A stretch of DNA of 21,323 nt from JBJXGF01 sp046153015. GTDB lineage: Bacteria > Actinomycetota > Acidimicrobiia > Acidimicrobiales > CAIXPF01. This document shows, piece after piece, positions 7,059 through 14,094 of the stretch (position 1 is the first letter of the stretch; every line of letters begins with the position of its first letter). The position numbers and the translations under genes were made by a program. Below the pieces are notes generated by a model that saw nothing but the letters and a program-made list of their open reading frames with translations, ran no database searches and was not told the origin of the DNA. The stretch spans positions 1 through 21,323 of the forward strand of contig JBJXGF010000370.1 in assembly GCA_046153015.1 (NCBI GenBank). The letters run 5' to 3'.

Positions 7059-7748
7059 TCAACGTTTGGTCGGGGTCTCGGCCGGCAGCCCGGCCAGGTG
7101 CGCCGCGTCGTTGTAGCGGACGAGGCGCATGCGCTGATGGTGCGAGCGGGCCGGCCCCGTGGCGGCGAACTCGGTGATCGAGGTGTTGAGCGTCCAGAGG
7201 TCGAAATGGGTCCGCATCCCGAGCCCGAGGAGCGAGCGCATGGCCACGTCGATCACGCCGCCGTGGCAGGCGACGAGCACGGTGGCGCCGCAATGCTCGG
7301 CCAGCAGCCGGTGCAGCACGCGGTCGACCCGGTGATGGAACTCGGCCGGGCTCTCGGCCCCGGGGCACATCGGCCGATGGGGTTCGGCGGGGCCGGCCGG
7401 GCTGCCGTACTTGGCGACGAACGCGTCGAAGGTGAGCCCGTCGCTCTCACCGGGGTGCATCTCGCTCAGGTCGGCGTCGGCGGCGATGGGCAGGTCCCCG
7501 AGGCCGGGGGCGAGCACCTCGGCGGTCTCGTACGCTCTCGGCAGAGTGCTCGAGCAGAGCACGTCGACGTGGGGTTCGTGGCCGGCCTCGAACCGCTTGC
7601 GCAACGCCGCCGCCTGGCGGACGCCGAGCGGCGAGAGCCCGCTGCAGGTCCGCGGCCCGCCGATCGTGCGGGCCACGGTGACCTTGCTCTCGCCGTGGCG
7701 CACGAGCAGCAGCCGGGTGGTCACGCGCTCGCTCGACATGGCTCCCAT
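7059..7748 (-). CDS. Histidine phosphatase family protein (phosphoglycerate-mutase-like)
   Basis: A 229-residue member of the histidine phosphatase superfamily, branch 1. The phosphate-pocket motif RHGE is at residues 17-20 with His18 as nucleophile; Arg71 in STLPRAYETAE, Glu96 in the acid position and His162 in VACHGGVIDVAM complete the expected catalytic set. Substrate is undetermined: relatives act on phosphoglycerate, alpha-ribazole phosphate, sugar phosphates or other small phosphoesters. Two ATGs, at 7748 and 7739, could start it; GGGAG lies too close to the second to decide. It follows the VWA gene after an 85-base gap with no clear promoter. Confidence 0.92.
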   Translation of the reverse strand: MGAMSSERVTTRLLLVRHGESKVTVARTIGGPRTCSGLSPLGVRQAAALRKRFEAGHEPHVDVLCSSTLPRAYETAEVLAPGLGDLPIAADADLSEMHPGESDGLTFDAFVAKYGSPAGPAEPHRPMCPGAESPAEFHHRVDRVLHRLLAEHCGATVLVACHGGVIDVAMRSLLGLGMRTHFDLWTLNTSITEFAATGPARSHHQRMRLVRYNDAAHLAGLPAETPTKR

Positions 7749-7833
7749 GGTGGCGCCCGCAGCGGCCCGGCCACCGGATGATCGGCGGCCGGATCGCGTG
7801 CGGTGCGCGCTGCGCCCGCGACGAGATCAGGCG

Positions 7834-9348
7834 CTACACGAGGTTGTCGATGAAGGCCTCGAGCTGGCGGAGGTTGCGGACCTCGAACACGCCGTTGCAG
7901 TGCTGGCCGTACTCCCCGACGATCGAATCGCCCGTGTCCCAGTACGAGCGGGGCTCGGGGTTCAGCCAGAACACGCTGCGGGCCTTCTTCTGCACGTTCT
8001 GGATGATCCAGGACTGGCTGGCGTGGTAGTTGTTGCGGGCGTCGCCCAGGATCATCACGGTGGTCTTGGGGCCCACGTCGCGGGCGTAGTTCTCCCAGAA
8101 CACCTCGAAGGCGTGGCCGTAGTCGGAGTGCCCGTCGACCCACACCACGTCGGCCTCGGTGTTGACGCGGTGCACCGCGTCGACGATGTCCTCCACGCCT
8201 TCGAAGAAGCGGGTGACCTCGTCGAGGCCGTCGATGAACACGAACGCCCGCACCTTCGAGAACTGGCTCGAGATGGCGTACACGAGGTGCAGCGTGAACC
8301 GGGCGAACGCGGCGACCGAGCCGGAGATGTCGGCCACCACCATGATCTCGGGCTTGTTCGGCCGGGGGTGCTTGAACCGCGGCTCGGCCGGCACGCCGCC
8401 GTAGGACAGCGAGTTGCGGACGGTCTTGCGGAAATCGAGCGGGCCGCGGCGCTTGTGCTTGCGCTTGCGGGCCAGGCGGGCCTGGAGCTTGCGGGTGAGC
8501 GGGTAGATCGCCTGGCGGAGCTTGGCCATCTCCTCCCGGCTGGCGTGCATGAAGTCGACGTCTTCGGGCAGCGGCTTGCGCAGCGTCTTGGCCATGGCGT
8601 CGATGCCGCGATCGGCCACGAGGCGACGGCGGATCTCGGCCTCGACCTCCTGGCGGAGCTGCTCGATGCGCGACTCGTACTCGTCCTGCTCGAGGCGCTC
8701 CTCGAGCGGCGTGAGCACGCCCTCCGAGCGCTCCCGGGAGGCGTCCATCAGCCGGCGGAGCATGTTGTCGAGGTCGAGGTTGCGCAGCGTGCGATACAGG
8801 TAGTACGTGCCGCCGACCGGCCGGCCGGGCTCCATGCCGGCGAAGCGGCGGACCGACTCGCGGGCGATGGCCCGCAGGGTGGTCTTGTCGTCGCGCAGCA
8901 GCGCCTGGAAGAGCATCTCGGCCAGCTCCTCGGCGGTGAGGCGCCGACCGCCGGAGCCTCCCATGCCGGGCTGGTCGCCCTCGCCCTGGCCCTCCTGGTC
9001 GCCGTCGCCGTCCTCGTCGAGGTCGCCGTCGAGCTGGTCGTCGCCCTGACCGTCGCCGCCGAGCTCGTACTCCTTGCCCCGCAGCGAGAAGTAGACCTCG
9101 AAGATCGTCTCGAAGGCCTTCCAGTGCTGCTGGTTCTTCACCATGGTGGCGGCCAGCGCGTACTTGAACGCCTCGCGGTCCCCGAGCGGCGTGTGCATGA
9201 CCGCTTCCATCGCGTCGAGGTTCTCGGTGAGGCTCACCGGAATGCCCGCGGCGCGCAGCTCGCCAATGAAGCCGTTGAGCAGCTCCAGCAGCGGGTGGGG
9301 CTGGCCGGCGCCGCCGGCGCCGCCCGGCGTCTGCTCGACGACGGTCAC
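7834..9348 (-). CDS. CoxE-like VWA-domain protein partnered with MoxR ATPase
   Basis: A 504-residue cytoplasmic protein. Residues 95-134 are a low-complexity Gly/Asp/Gln acidic linker; 135-330 is a charged, largely helical region rich in Arg/Lys/Glu; and 333-500 is a von Willebrand factor A domain of the CoxE type with the metal-ion (MIDAS) motif DISGS at 340-344 and HSDYG at 407-411. Such proteins work with MoxR AAA+ ATPases as chaperones that insert metals or remodel target complexes. The GTG start at 9348 overlaps the stop of the ATPase gene by four bases (GTGA) and has GGAAGG seven bases upstream, so the two are translationally coupled. A longer open frame upstream lies over the ATPase and is not coding. 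No Cox-type enzyme genes are nearby, so the client is unknown. Confidence 0.88.
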   Translation of the reverse strand: MTVVEQTPGGAGGAGQPHPLLELLNGFIGELRAAGIPVSLTENLDAMEAVMHTPLGDREAFKYALAATMVKNQQHWKAFETIFEVYFSLRGKEYELGGDGQGDDQLDGDLDEDGDGDQEGQGEGDQPGMGGSGGRRLTAEELAEMLFQALLRDDKTTLRAIARESVRRFAGMEPGRPVGGTYYLYRTLRNLDLDNMLRRLMDASRERSEGVLTPLEERLEQDEYESRIEQLRQEVEAEIRRRLVADRGIDAMAKTLRKPLPEDVDFMHASREEMAKLRQAIYPLTRKLQARLARKRKHKRRGPLDFRKTVRNSLSYGGVPAEPRFKHPRPNKPEIMVVADISGSVAAFARFTLHLVYAISSQFSKVRAFVFIDGLDEVTRFFEGVEDIVDAVHRVNTEADVVWVDGHSDYGHAFEVFWENYARDVGPKTTVMILGDARNNYHASQSWIIQNVQKKARSVFWLNPEPRSYWDTGDSIVGEYGQHCNGVFEVRNLRQLEAFIDNLV

Positions 9349-10244
9349 CGCGTGGCCTTCCAGCTCGAACCCTCCGAGGAGAGCTCCTTGACGGCCTTCG
9401 AGATGTCGCTCTGGTACTTGAGCAGGATGTTGATCGTGTCGATCGCGTCGCTGGCGGTGACCGAGTTGATGCCGAGCAGCACGAGGGTGCGGGCCCAGTC
9501 GAGCGTCTCGGAGACCGACGGCGCCTTCTTCAGCTCGAGCTGGCGGATCGAGCGGACGATGCGGGCGATCTGATCGGCGAGGTTCTCGCTGATGTCGGGC
9601 ACCTTGGTGGTGACGATCTCCCGCTCGCGGTCGAGGTCGGGATAGTCGATGTGGAGGAACAGGCAGCGCCGCTTGAGGGCCTCGGACAGCTCCCGGGTGT
9701 TGTTCGAGGTGAGGAACACGAGCGGGATCTGCTTGGCGGTGATCGTGCCCAGCTCGGGGATCGACACCTGGTAGTCGGAGAGAACCTCGAGGAGCAGGGC
9801 CTCGGTCTCGATCTCGACGCGGTCGACCTCGTCGATCAGCAGCACCACCGGGTCGTCGGCGCTGATCGCCTCCAGCAGCGGGCGGGTCAGCAGGAACTCG
9901 TGGTCGAAGATGTCCTCTTCGATCTGCTTCCAGTCCTTGCCGTCGCTGTCGGTGACCCGCTCGGCCTGGATGCGCAGCAGCTGCTTCTTGTAGTTCCACT
10001 CGTACAGCGCCTTGGCCTCGTCGAGGCCTTCGTAGCACTGCAGGCGGATGAGGCGGGCCCCCGCCATCTCGGCCACCGACTTGGCGAGCTGCGTCTTGCC
10101 CGTGCCCGCGGGGCCTTCGATGAGCACCGGCTTGCCGAGGCGGTCGGCAAGGTAGACCACGCCGGCGATGCCGTCGTCGGCGAGGTACTGGACGCTTCTT
10201 AGCGACTCACGAACGGCCGGGACGGACTCGAAGCGGTAATCCAT
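9345..10244 (-). CDS. MoxR-family AAA+ ATPase
   Basis: A 299-residue single-domain AAA+ ATPase of the MoxR/CoxD type. Walker A is GPAGTGKT at 44-51, Walker B is VVLLIDEVD at 133-141, sensor 1 is LTSNN at 178-182, and the arginine-finger pair lies in LKRRC at 190-194. The insert after Walker B (EIETEALLLEVLSDYQVSIPE) is the helix-2 region typical of MoxR proteins. The ATG at 10244 is chosen because family sequence begins there and a TACGCT element stands six bases upstream; the open frame further upstream crosses a repeat and has no family similarity. The stop overlaps the VWA partner's start by four bases. Together they likely act as a metal-dependent remodelling pair. Confidence 0.93.
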   Translation of the reverse strand: MDYRFESVPAVRESLRSVQYLADDGIAGVVYLADRLGKPVLIEGPAGTGKTQLAKSVAEMAGARLIRLQCYEGLDEAKALYEWNYKKQLLRIQAERVTDSDGKDWKQIEEDIFDHEFLLTRPLLEAISADDPVVLLIDEVDRVEIETEALLLEVLSDYQVSIPELGTITAKQIPLVFLTSNNTRELSEALKRRCLFLHIDYPDLDREREIVTTKVPDISENLADQIARIVRSIRQLELKKAPSVSETLDWARTLVLLGINSVTASDAIDTINILLKYQSDISKAVKELSSEGSSWKATR

Positions 10245-10250
10245 GGCGGG

Positions 10251-10256
10251 AGCGTA
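10251..10256 (-). promoter_or_regulatory. -10 element TACGCT, leaderless start of the MoxR-VWA operon
   Basis: TACGCT on the minus strand ends six bases before the ATG at 10244. It would drive the two-gene ATPase/VWA operon separately from proA, which ends 220 bases upstream. Confidence 0.6.
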
Positions 10257-10316
10257 GCCAAGCCCCGCCCGCCGAAGATAATTCCAATCGCTCCCGCCGA
10301 TCGCCGGCCAGAGGCC

Positions 10317-10467
10317 GCTCAGCGCTTGCTCTGGGGCTGCGCCCCCAGACCCCATCGGCGCCCGGCTCGCTGCGCTCGCGCGTGCGCCCGGCTTCGCTTC
10401 GCTCAGCCGCGCTTGTTCTGGGGGCTGCGCCCCCAGACCCCATCGGCGCCCGGCTCGCTGGCGCTCA
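10317..10467 (-). repeat. Two TGAGC-bounded GC-rich repeat units downstream of proA
   Basis: Read on the minus strand, each unit starts TGAGCG, runs through GAGCCGGGCGCCGATGGGG and a hairpin (right unit: CTGGGGGC, loop of three, GCCCCCAG at 10418-10436) and ends at the next TGAGC. The right unit (10405-10467) is 62 bases to the next TGAGC; the left one (about 10317-10405) carries an extra segment with GCGAAGCGAAGCC that is shared with the pro-psp copies. The TGA of the right unit is the stop codon of proA. The open frames that cross it (with GADGVWGRSPQ) are artefacts of the repeat. Confidence 0.85.
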
Positions 10468-11718
10468 GCCGCGCACGTGGCCGGCGCCGTGGATCACGTA
10501 CTTGAGGGTGGTCAGCTCGCGCAGGCCCATCGGGCCGCGGGCGTGGAGCTTCTGGGTGGAGATGCCGATCTCGGCCCCGAAGCCGAGCTCCTCCCCGTCG
10601 ACGAAACGGGTGGAGGCGTTGACCAGCACGGCCGCCGCGTCGACCTCGGCGGTGAACCGTTCGGCGGCGGCGAGGTCGGCGGTGACGATCGCCTCGCTGT
10701 GGCCGGACCCGAAGCGGGCGATGTGGGCGATCGCCTCGTCGAGCGAGTCGACCACCTTGACCGCCAGCTTCAGGTCGAGGAACTCGGTGGCGTAATCCTG
10801 CTCGGTGGCGGCGCCCGCTCGGGGCGCCAGGGCGCGGGTGCGCTCGCAGCCGACCAGCTCGACCCCGGCGAGCACGTGGTCGAGGCGGGGCAGCAGGTCG
10901 GGCGCTGCAGCGCGGTGCACGAGCAGCGACTCGGCCGCGTTGCACACCGAGGGCCGCTGGGTCTTGGCGTTGAGCACGATCGCCTCGGCCATGGCGAGAT
11001 CGGCTGAGGCGTCGATATAGACGTGGCAGTTGCCATCCCCGTCGATCACGTACGGCACGGTGGCGTGCTCCCGGATCGAGGCGATGAGCGAGGGGCCGCC
11101 GCGCGGGATCAGCACGTCGATCGCCTCTCGGAGCTGCATGAACTCGACCGCCGCCTCCCGGCTGGTGTCCTCCACCAGCACCACCGAATCCTCCGGGAGG
11201 CCCGCCTTCGCCACGCCTTCGCGGAGCGCGGCGGCGATCGCCACGTTCGACTCGATCGCGCCCGACGAGCCCCGCAGGAACGCCGCGTTGCCGGACTTGA
11301 CGCACAGGCCGGCGGCGTCGGAGGTGACGTTGGGCCGGTTCTCGTAGATGATCGCCACCACGCCGAGGGGCACCCGCACCCGGCGAACGGCCAGGCCGTT
11401 CGGCCGGACCCAGCCATCGGCGATCTCACCCACCGGGTCGGCGAGCGCCGCCACCTTGCGCAGGCCCCCCGCCATGGCCTCGAGCTTGCCGGGGGTGAGC
11501 GCGAGCCGGTCGACCACCGTGGCCGACGCGCCGTCTCGGCGGGCCCGCTCCACATCTCGCCCGTTGGCGGCCAGGATCTCCTCGCTCCGCTGCACCAACA
11601 GATCGGCGGCGGCGAGCAGCGCCGCGTCCTTCGCGTGGGTGGTGGCGGCAGCAAGCGCCCGGGAGGCGGTCTTCGCCCGGAGGCCGAGGGTGCGCAGGCG
11701 ATCGGCGGATGACTCCAC
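10465..11718 (-). CDS. proA: Glutamate-5-semialdehyde dehydrogenase (gamma-glutamyl phosphate reductase)
   Basis: Second enzyme of proline synthesis: reduces gamma-glutamyl phosphate to glutamate semialdehyde with NADPH. The protein is about 417 residues, the family's normal length. Motifs include RVPLGVVAIIYENRPNVTSDAAGLCVKSGNA (about 115-145; pieces clear), the loop LIPRGGPSLI and the catalytic Cys in KTQRPSVCNAAESLL near residue 259, followed by GFGAEIGISTQKLHARGPMGL. The GTG at 11718 is the start; TAGCCT ends eight bases upstream. A long open frame continues upstream over the rightward block and is rejected as non-coding. proA is separated from proB by about 3.3 kb; normally they are adjacent. 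Its stop codon is supplied by a repeat unit. Confidence 0.97.
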   Translation of the reverse strand: MESSADRLRTLGLRAKTASRALAAATTHAKDAALLAAADLLVQRSEEILAANGRDVERARRDGASATVVDRLALTPGKLEAMAGGLRKVAALADPVGEIADGWVRPNGLAVRRVRVPLGVVAIIYENRPNVTSDAAGLCVKSGNAAFLRGSSGAIESNVAIAAALREGVAKAGLPEDSVVLVEDTSREAAVEFMQLREAIDVLIPRGGPSLIASIREHATVPYVIDGDGNCHVYIDASADLAMAEAIVLNAKTQRPSVCNAAESLLVHRAAAPDLLPRLDHVLAGVELVGCERTRALAPRAGAATEQDYATEFLDLKLAVKVVDSLDEAIAHIARFGSGHSEAIVTADLAAAERFTAEVDAAAVLVNASTRFVDGEELGFGAEIGISTQKLHARGPMGLRELTTLKYVIHGAGHVRG

Positions 11719-11726
11719 GCTGGGAG

Positions 11727-11732
11727 AGGCTA
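11727..11732 (-). promoter_or_regulatory. -10 element TAGCCT, leaderless start of proA
   Basis: TAGCCT on the minus strand ends eight bases before the GTG at 11718. It lies in a 69-base divergent region shared with the promoter of the AAA+ gene at 11788. Confidence 0.6.
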
Positions 11733-11775
11733 CCGCTCCCCCGGCGCTCCCCTCTCGCGCTCGGCGGCGGCCAGC

Positions 11776-11781
11776 TACCCT
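11776..11781 (+). promoter_or_regulatory. -10 element TACCCT, leaderless start of the 11788 AAA+ gene
   Basis: TACCCT ends six bases before the GTG at 11788. The two divergent -10 elements of this region are 43 bases apart, so their upstream parts overlap. Confidence 0.6.
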
Positions 11782-11787
11782 CGCACT

Positions 11788-13179
11788 GTGCGCCGCGACA
11801 CGCTGGAGGAGGCCGTCAGCGCGTTCGTCGAACGGGTGGGCGGCGCCCTCGCGGAGGTCGGCGCCGCGGCCAACGCCCTCACACCCGAACGCGCCCGCCA
11901 CGACGCAGCGGTGGAGGCGTTCAACGTCGCCGCTGCGTTCGTCGACTGCGGCGGCCGCCACACCGACCAGCAGATCTGGGCGCTCACCCGGGCGTTCGCG
12001 CCCCACCTCGACACCGGCCTCGCCGGCGCCACGCCCGACCAGGTGCGAAAGGCCGGCCTGCTCGCCCAGAAGCGCCGCTGGCTCGACGCGCCGTCGCTGC
12101 TCTTCGACACGCTCACCCAGTACGACCAGCAGCGCGGCACCGCGTTCGGCCGCCTCTACTACGACCGGGCGCTGGCCGTGGCCTACAGCGTGGCCGCCGC
12201 CGACGTGGAGGTCACCCCCTCCGAGCTCGACGCGATCGAGTCGTTCCGGGCCAACCTCGGCGGCCGGCTGAAGGATCCCGGCGCGCTCGACGACGACTCC
12301 CCCGCCCGCGCCGCGCCCGGCGGTGAGGCGCCTGCGGGCCCCAAGGCGCCCGACCCGGCCGCGGGGCCGGTGCGGCCGCTCGAGGAGCTGCTGGGCGAGC
12401 TCGACGCGCTGGTGGGCATGGCCGAGGTGAAGGCCGAGGTCAAGCTGGTGACGAACCTGCTGCGGGTGCAGCAGCTGCGCCGGGAGCGCGGCCTGCCGGT
12501 GCTCGAGACGAGCCGCCACCTGGTGTTCACCGGCAACCCCGGCACCGGCAAGACCACCGTGGCCCGGCTCCTCGCCCAGATCTACCGCACCCTCGGCGTG
12601 GTGTCCCGAGGCCAGCTCGTCGAGGTCGACCGCTCGGCGCTCGTGGCCGGCTTCGTCGGCCAGACCGCGCCCAAGGTGGTCGCCGCCTTCGACCGCGCCG
12701 ACGAGGGGGTGCTGCTCGTCGACGAGGCGTACGCCCTTGCCCGGGGCAACGAGAACGACTTCGGGCAGGAGGCGATCGACACGTTGGTGAAGCTGATCGA
12801 GGATCGGCGCGACCGGGTGGTCGTGATCGCCGCCGGCTACACCGACGAGATGGCGGAGTTCATCGACTCCAACCCCGGCCTGCGCTCGCGCTTTCCGACC
12901 ACGATCTACTTCCCCGACTACTCGACCGAGGAGCTGGTGGAGATCTTCCGCCGCCAGGGCGACAAGCAGCGCTACTCGCCCGACGCCGAGGCGCTGGCCG
13001 CGGTGCGGGCCGTCTTCGACGCGCAGCCGCGGGACAAGGGCTTCGGCAACGCCCGCCTGGCCCGCAACCTGTTCGAGGCGGCGGTGGCCCGGCAGGCGTC
13101 CCGGGTGGTGCAGCTCAGCGCGCCGAGCGACGAGGACTTGTGCCGGCTCACCGCGGCCGACATCCCCGTCGAACCCTGA
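11788..13179 (+). CDS. CbbX/SpoVK-type AAA+ ATPase with TerB-like N-terminal domain
   Basis: A 463-residue ATPase. The N-terminal half is helical and its stretch AVAYSVAAADVEVTPSELDAIESF (129-153) has the look of a TerB domain (hydrophobic helix, acidic loop, then a Glu). A Pro/Ala-rich linker spans about 165-197. The AAA+ domain (about 205-460) has Walker A GNPGTGKT (249-256), the pore loop GFVGQTA (288-294), Walker B VLLVDEAYAL (308-317) and the arginine finger in GLRSRFP (364-370). This matches the CbbX/SpoVK/EccA branch, whose members remodel or disassemble protein complexes. The GTG start fits the TACCCT element. The downstream genes encode a membrane coiled-coil protein and PspA, so a Vps4-like role for this ATPase is a reasonable inference, not shown by sequence. 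Confidence 0.9.
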   Translation: MRRDTLEEAVSAFVERVGGALAEVGAAANALTPERARHDAAVEAFNVAAAFVDCGGRHTDQQIWALTRAFAPHLDTGLAGATPDQVRKAGLLAQKRRWLDAPSLLFDTLTQYDQQRGTAFGRLYYDRALAVAYSVAAADVEVTPSELDAIESFRANLGGRLKDPGALDDDSPARAAPGGEAPAGPKAPDPAAGPVRPLEELLGELDALVGMAEVKAEVKLVTNLLRVQQLRRERGLPVLETSRHLVFTGNPGTGKTTVARLLAQIYRTLGVVSRGQLVEVDRSALVAGFVGQTAPKVVAAFDRADEGVLLVDEAYALARGNENDFGQEAIDTLVKLIEDRRDRVVVIAAGYTDEMAEFIDSNPGLRSRFPTTIYFPDYSTEELVEIFRRQGDKQRYSPDAEALAAVRAVFDAQPRDKGFGNARLARNLFEAAVARQASRVVQLSAPSDEDLCRLTAADIPVEP

Positions 13180-13193
13180 CCCCGCGCCCCCAG

Positions 13194-13199
13194 TAGCCT
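13194..13199 (+). promoter_or_regulatory. -10 element TAGCCT upstream of the leader ORF at 13208
   Basis: TAGCCT ends eight bases before an ATG at 13208 that opens a 20-codon ORF, so the mRNA for the membrane coiled-coil gene would begin at that leader ORF. It lies 14 bases after the preceding stop codon. Confidence 0.55.
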
Positions 13200-13207
13200 C
13201 GGCAGCA

Positions 13208-13270
13208 ATGAGCGACGCGAGCCGGGGGTCGATGGGGTCCGGGGGCGCGAGCTCCCGGAGTAAGCCATGA
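13208..13270 (+). CDS. 20-residue leader ORF, coupled to the 13267 gene
   Basis: A short open frame (MSDASRGSMG then SGGASSRSKP) starting at a leaderless-type ATG and ending in TGA that overlaps the next gene's ATG in ATGA. It is encoded almost wholly by a diverged repeat unit. It is rich in Ser and Gly, has no clear family and is more likely to act through its translation than as a product. Whether it is translated is unproven. Confidence 0.4.
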   Translation: MSDASRGSMGSGGASSRSKP

Positions 13271-13272
13271 GC
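13209..13272 (+). repeat. Diverged plus-strand copy of the TGAGC repeat
   Basis: The copy begins TGAGCG at 13209, holds GCGAGCCGGGGGTCGATGGG and a strong hairpin, and is bounded by the next TGAGC at 13268-13272 (period 59). It aligns with the proA-side unit almost throughout (shared GAGCCGGG, GATGGGGTC, GGGGGCGC, AAGC) but has substitutions. Unlike the other copies it reads on the plus strand and lies before a gene start. Confidence 0.75.
13239..13258 (+). promoter_or_regulatory. Hairpin with GNRA loop overlapping the ribosome binding site
   Basis: CCGGGGGC pairs with GCTCCCGG (eight pairs, one G-U) around a GCGA tetraloop. The last two stem bases are the first two of GGAG at 13257-13260, the ribosome binding site for the ATG at 13267, so the hairpin partly hides it. 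Translation of the leader ORF would open it. Confidence 0.5.
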
Positions 13273-14037
13273 CTCGAGCCGCGCCGCGAGGCGTCGATCG
13301 CCGGGTCGCTCGTGTCGCCGGTCGGGCTCGGGCTTCTGGCTGCCGGCGCGGTGGTGGGCTGGCTGGCCGGCTCGCTGCTGGTCGGCGTGGTGCTCGGGGT
13401 GCTCCTGTGGGGGTTCCGGGTGGCCTGGGCGGCGATGCGCAGCGGCGCTCGGCCGGCCCGGGGAGCGCTCTCCCCGCCCCGGCTCGGGGCGCAGATCGAC
13501 CCGTTCGCCGTGGGCGAGCCCTGGCGGAACTTCGTGCGGGGCGCGCTCCAGGCCCGCAACCGGTTCAACGAGGCCGTGTCCCGGGCCGGCGCCGGGCCGG
13601 TGCGCGAGCGTCTCGTGGACATCAGCCATCGCCTCGACCAGGGCGTGGAGCAGTGCTGGATCACCGCGCAGAAGGGTCAGCAGCTGCGCGAAGCCCGCAA
13701 GCGGATCGACACGAACGTGGTGGCGCAGCGCATCGCCGAGACCCGCCGCGCCGGCGGACCCGAGCTGTCCGACACCGCCGCCAAGACCGTCCGTGCGCTC
13801 GAATCCCAGATCGAGTCGGCGGCCCGCCTCGACGGGGTGATCGCCGACGCCGAAAGCCGGCTCAAGCTGCTCCAGGCGCAGCTCGACGAGGCGGTGGCGC
13901 GCGGCGTGGAGCTCACGGTCAAGGCCGGCGACCCGACCGCGCTGGCCGGCGTGGGCGACGACATCGACCACGTGGTGGAGGAGATGGAGGCGCTGCGCCT
14001 GGCGCTGGAGGAGACGAACGGCGGCGCCGCCGCCTAG
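13267..14037 (+). CDS. Unrecognised membrane-anchored coiled-coil protein
   Basis: A 256-residue protein I cannot assign to a named family. Residues 17-34 and 36-53 are two very hydrophobic Gly/Leu/Val-rich segments forming a probable membrane hairpin near the N-terminus; the rest is cytoplasmic. Residues about 95-250 are mostly helical and charged, with strong coiled-coil character (heptad-like runs such as SQIESAARLDGVIADAESRL and QAQLDEAVARG). A short proline-rich stretch lies at 63-78. The ATG at 13267 has GGAG six bases upstream and overlaps the leader ORF's TGA. It sits between the AAA+ ATPase and pspA, all rightward; the context suggests a membrane tether or partner for PspA, which is inference. 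Confidence 0.85.
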   Translation: MSLEPRREASIAGSLVSPVGLGLLAAGAVVGWLAGSLLVGVVLGVLLWGFRVAWAAMRSGARPARGALSPPRLGAQIDPFAVGEPWRNFVRGALQARNRFNEAVSRAGAGPVRERLVDISHRLDQGVEQCWITAQKGQQLREARKRIDTNVVAQRIAETRRAGGPELSDTAAKTVRALESQIESAARLDGVIADAESRLKLLQAQLDEAVARGVELTVKAGDPTALAGVGDDIDHVVEEMEALRLALEETNGGAAA

Positions 14038-14080
14038 CGGATCGGGCGCCCGCCCAGCAGGTCCCGCTGGTCCGGCCAAC

Positions 14081-14086
14081 TAGACT
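14081..14086 (+). promoter_or_regulatory. -10 element TAGACT, near-leaderless start of pspA
   Basis: TAGACT ends eight bases before the ATG at 14095, in the 57-base gap after the coiled-coil gene. pspA can therefore be transcribed on its own. Confidence 0.6.
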
Positions 14087-14094
14087 CCGGTGTC

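Noticed and set aside
7411..9573. A 720-codon rightward open frame antisense to the histidine phosphatase, VWA and ATPase genes
   Set aside because: No family similarity, low-complexity Val/Ala/Glu/Arg composition; the opposite strand carries recognised domains.
9349..10038. Upstream extension of the VWA protein
   Set aside because: It lies out of frame over the MoxR ATPase; the GTG at 9348 with a ribosome binding site and GTGA overlap is the natural start.
7834..10244. MoxR-VWA pair as an anti-phage defence system
   Set aside because: No nuclease, phosphatase or other effector accompanies the pair; the ordinary chaperone reading explains it better.
10465..14079. A 1204-codon open frame on the minus strand running upstream of proA through the psp block
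   Set aside because: Only the last 417 residues are ProA. The rest is antisense to three well-supported rightward genes and has composition typical of GC-rich shadow frames.
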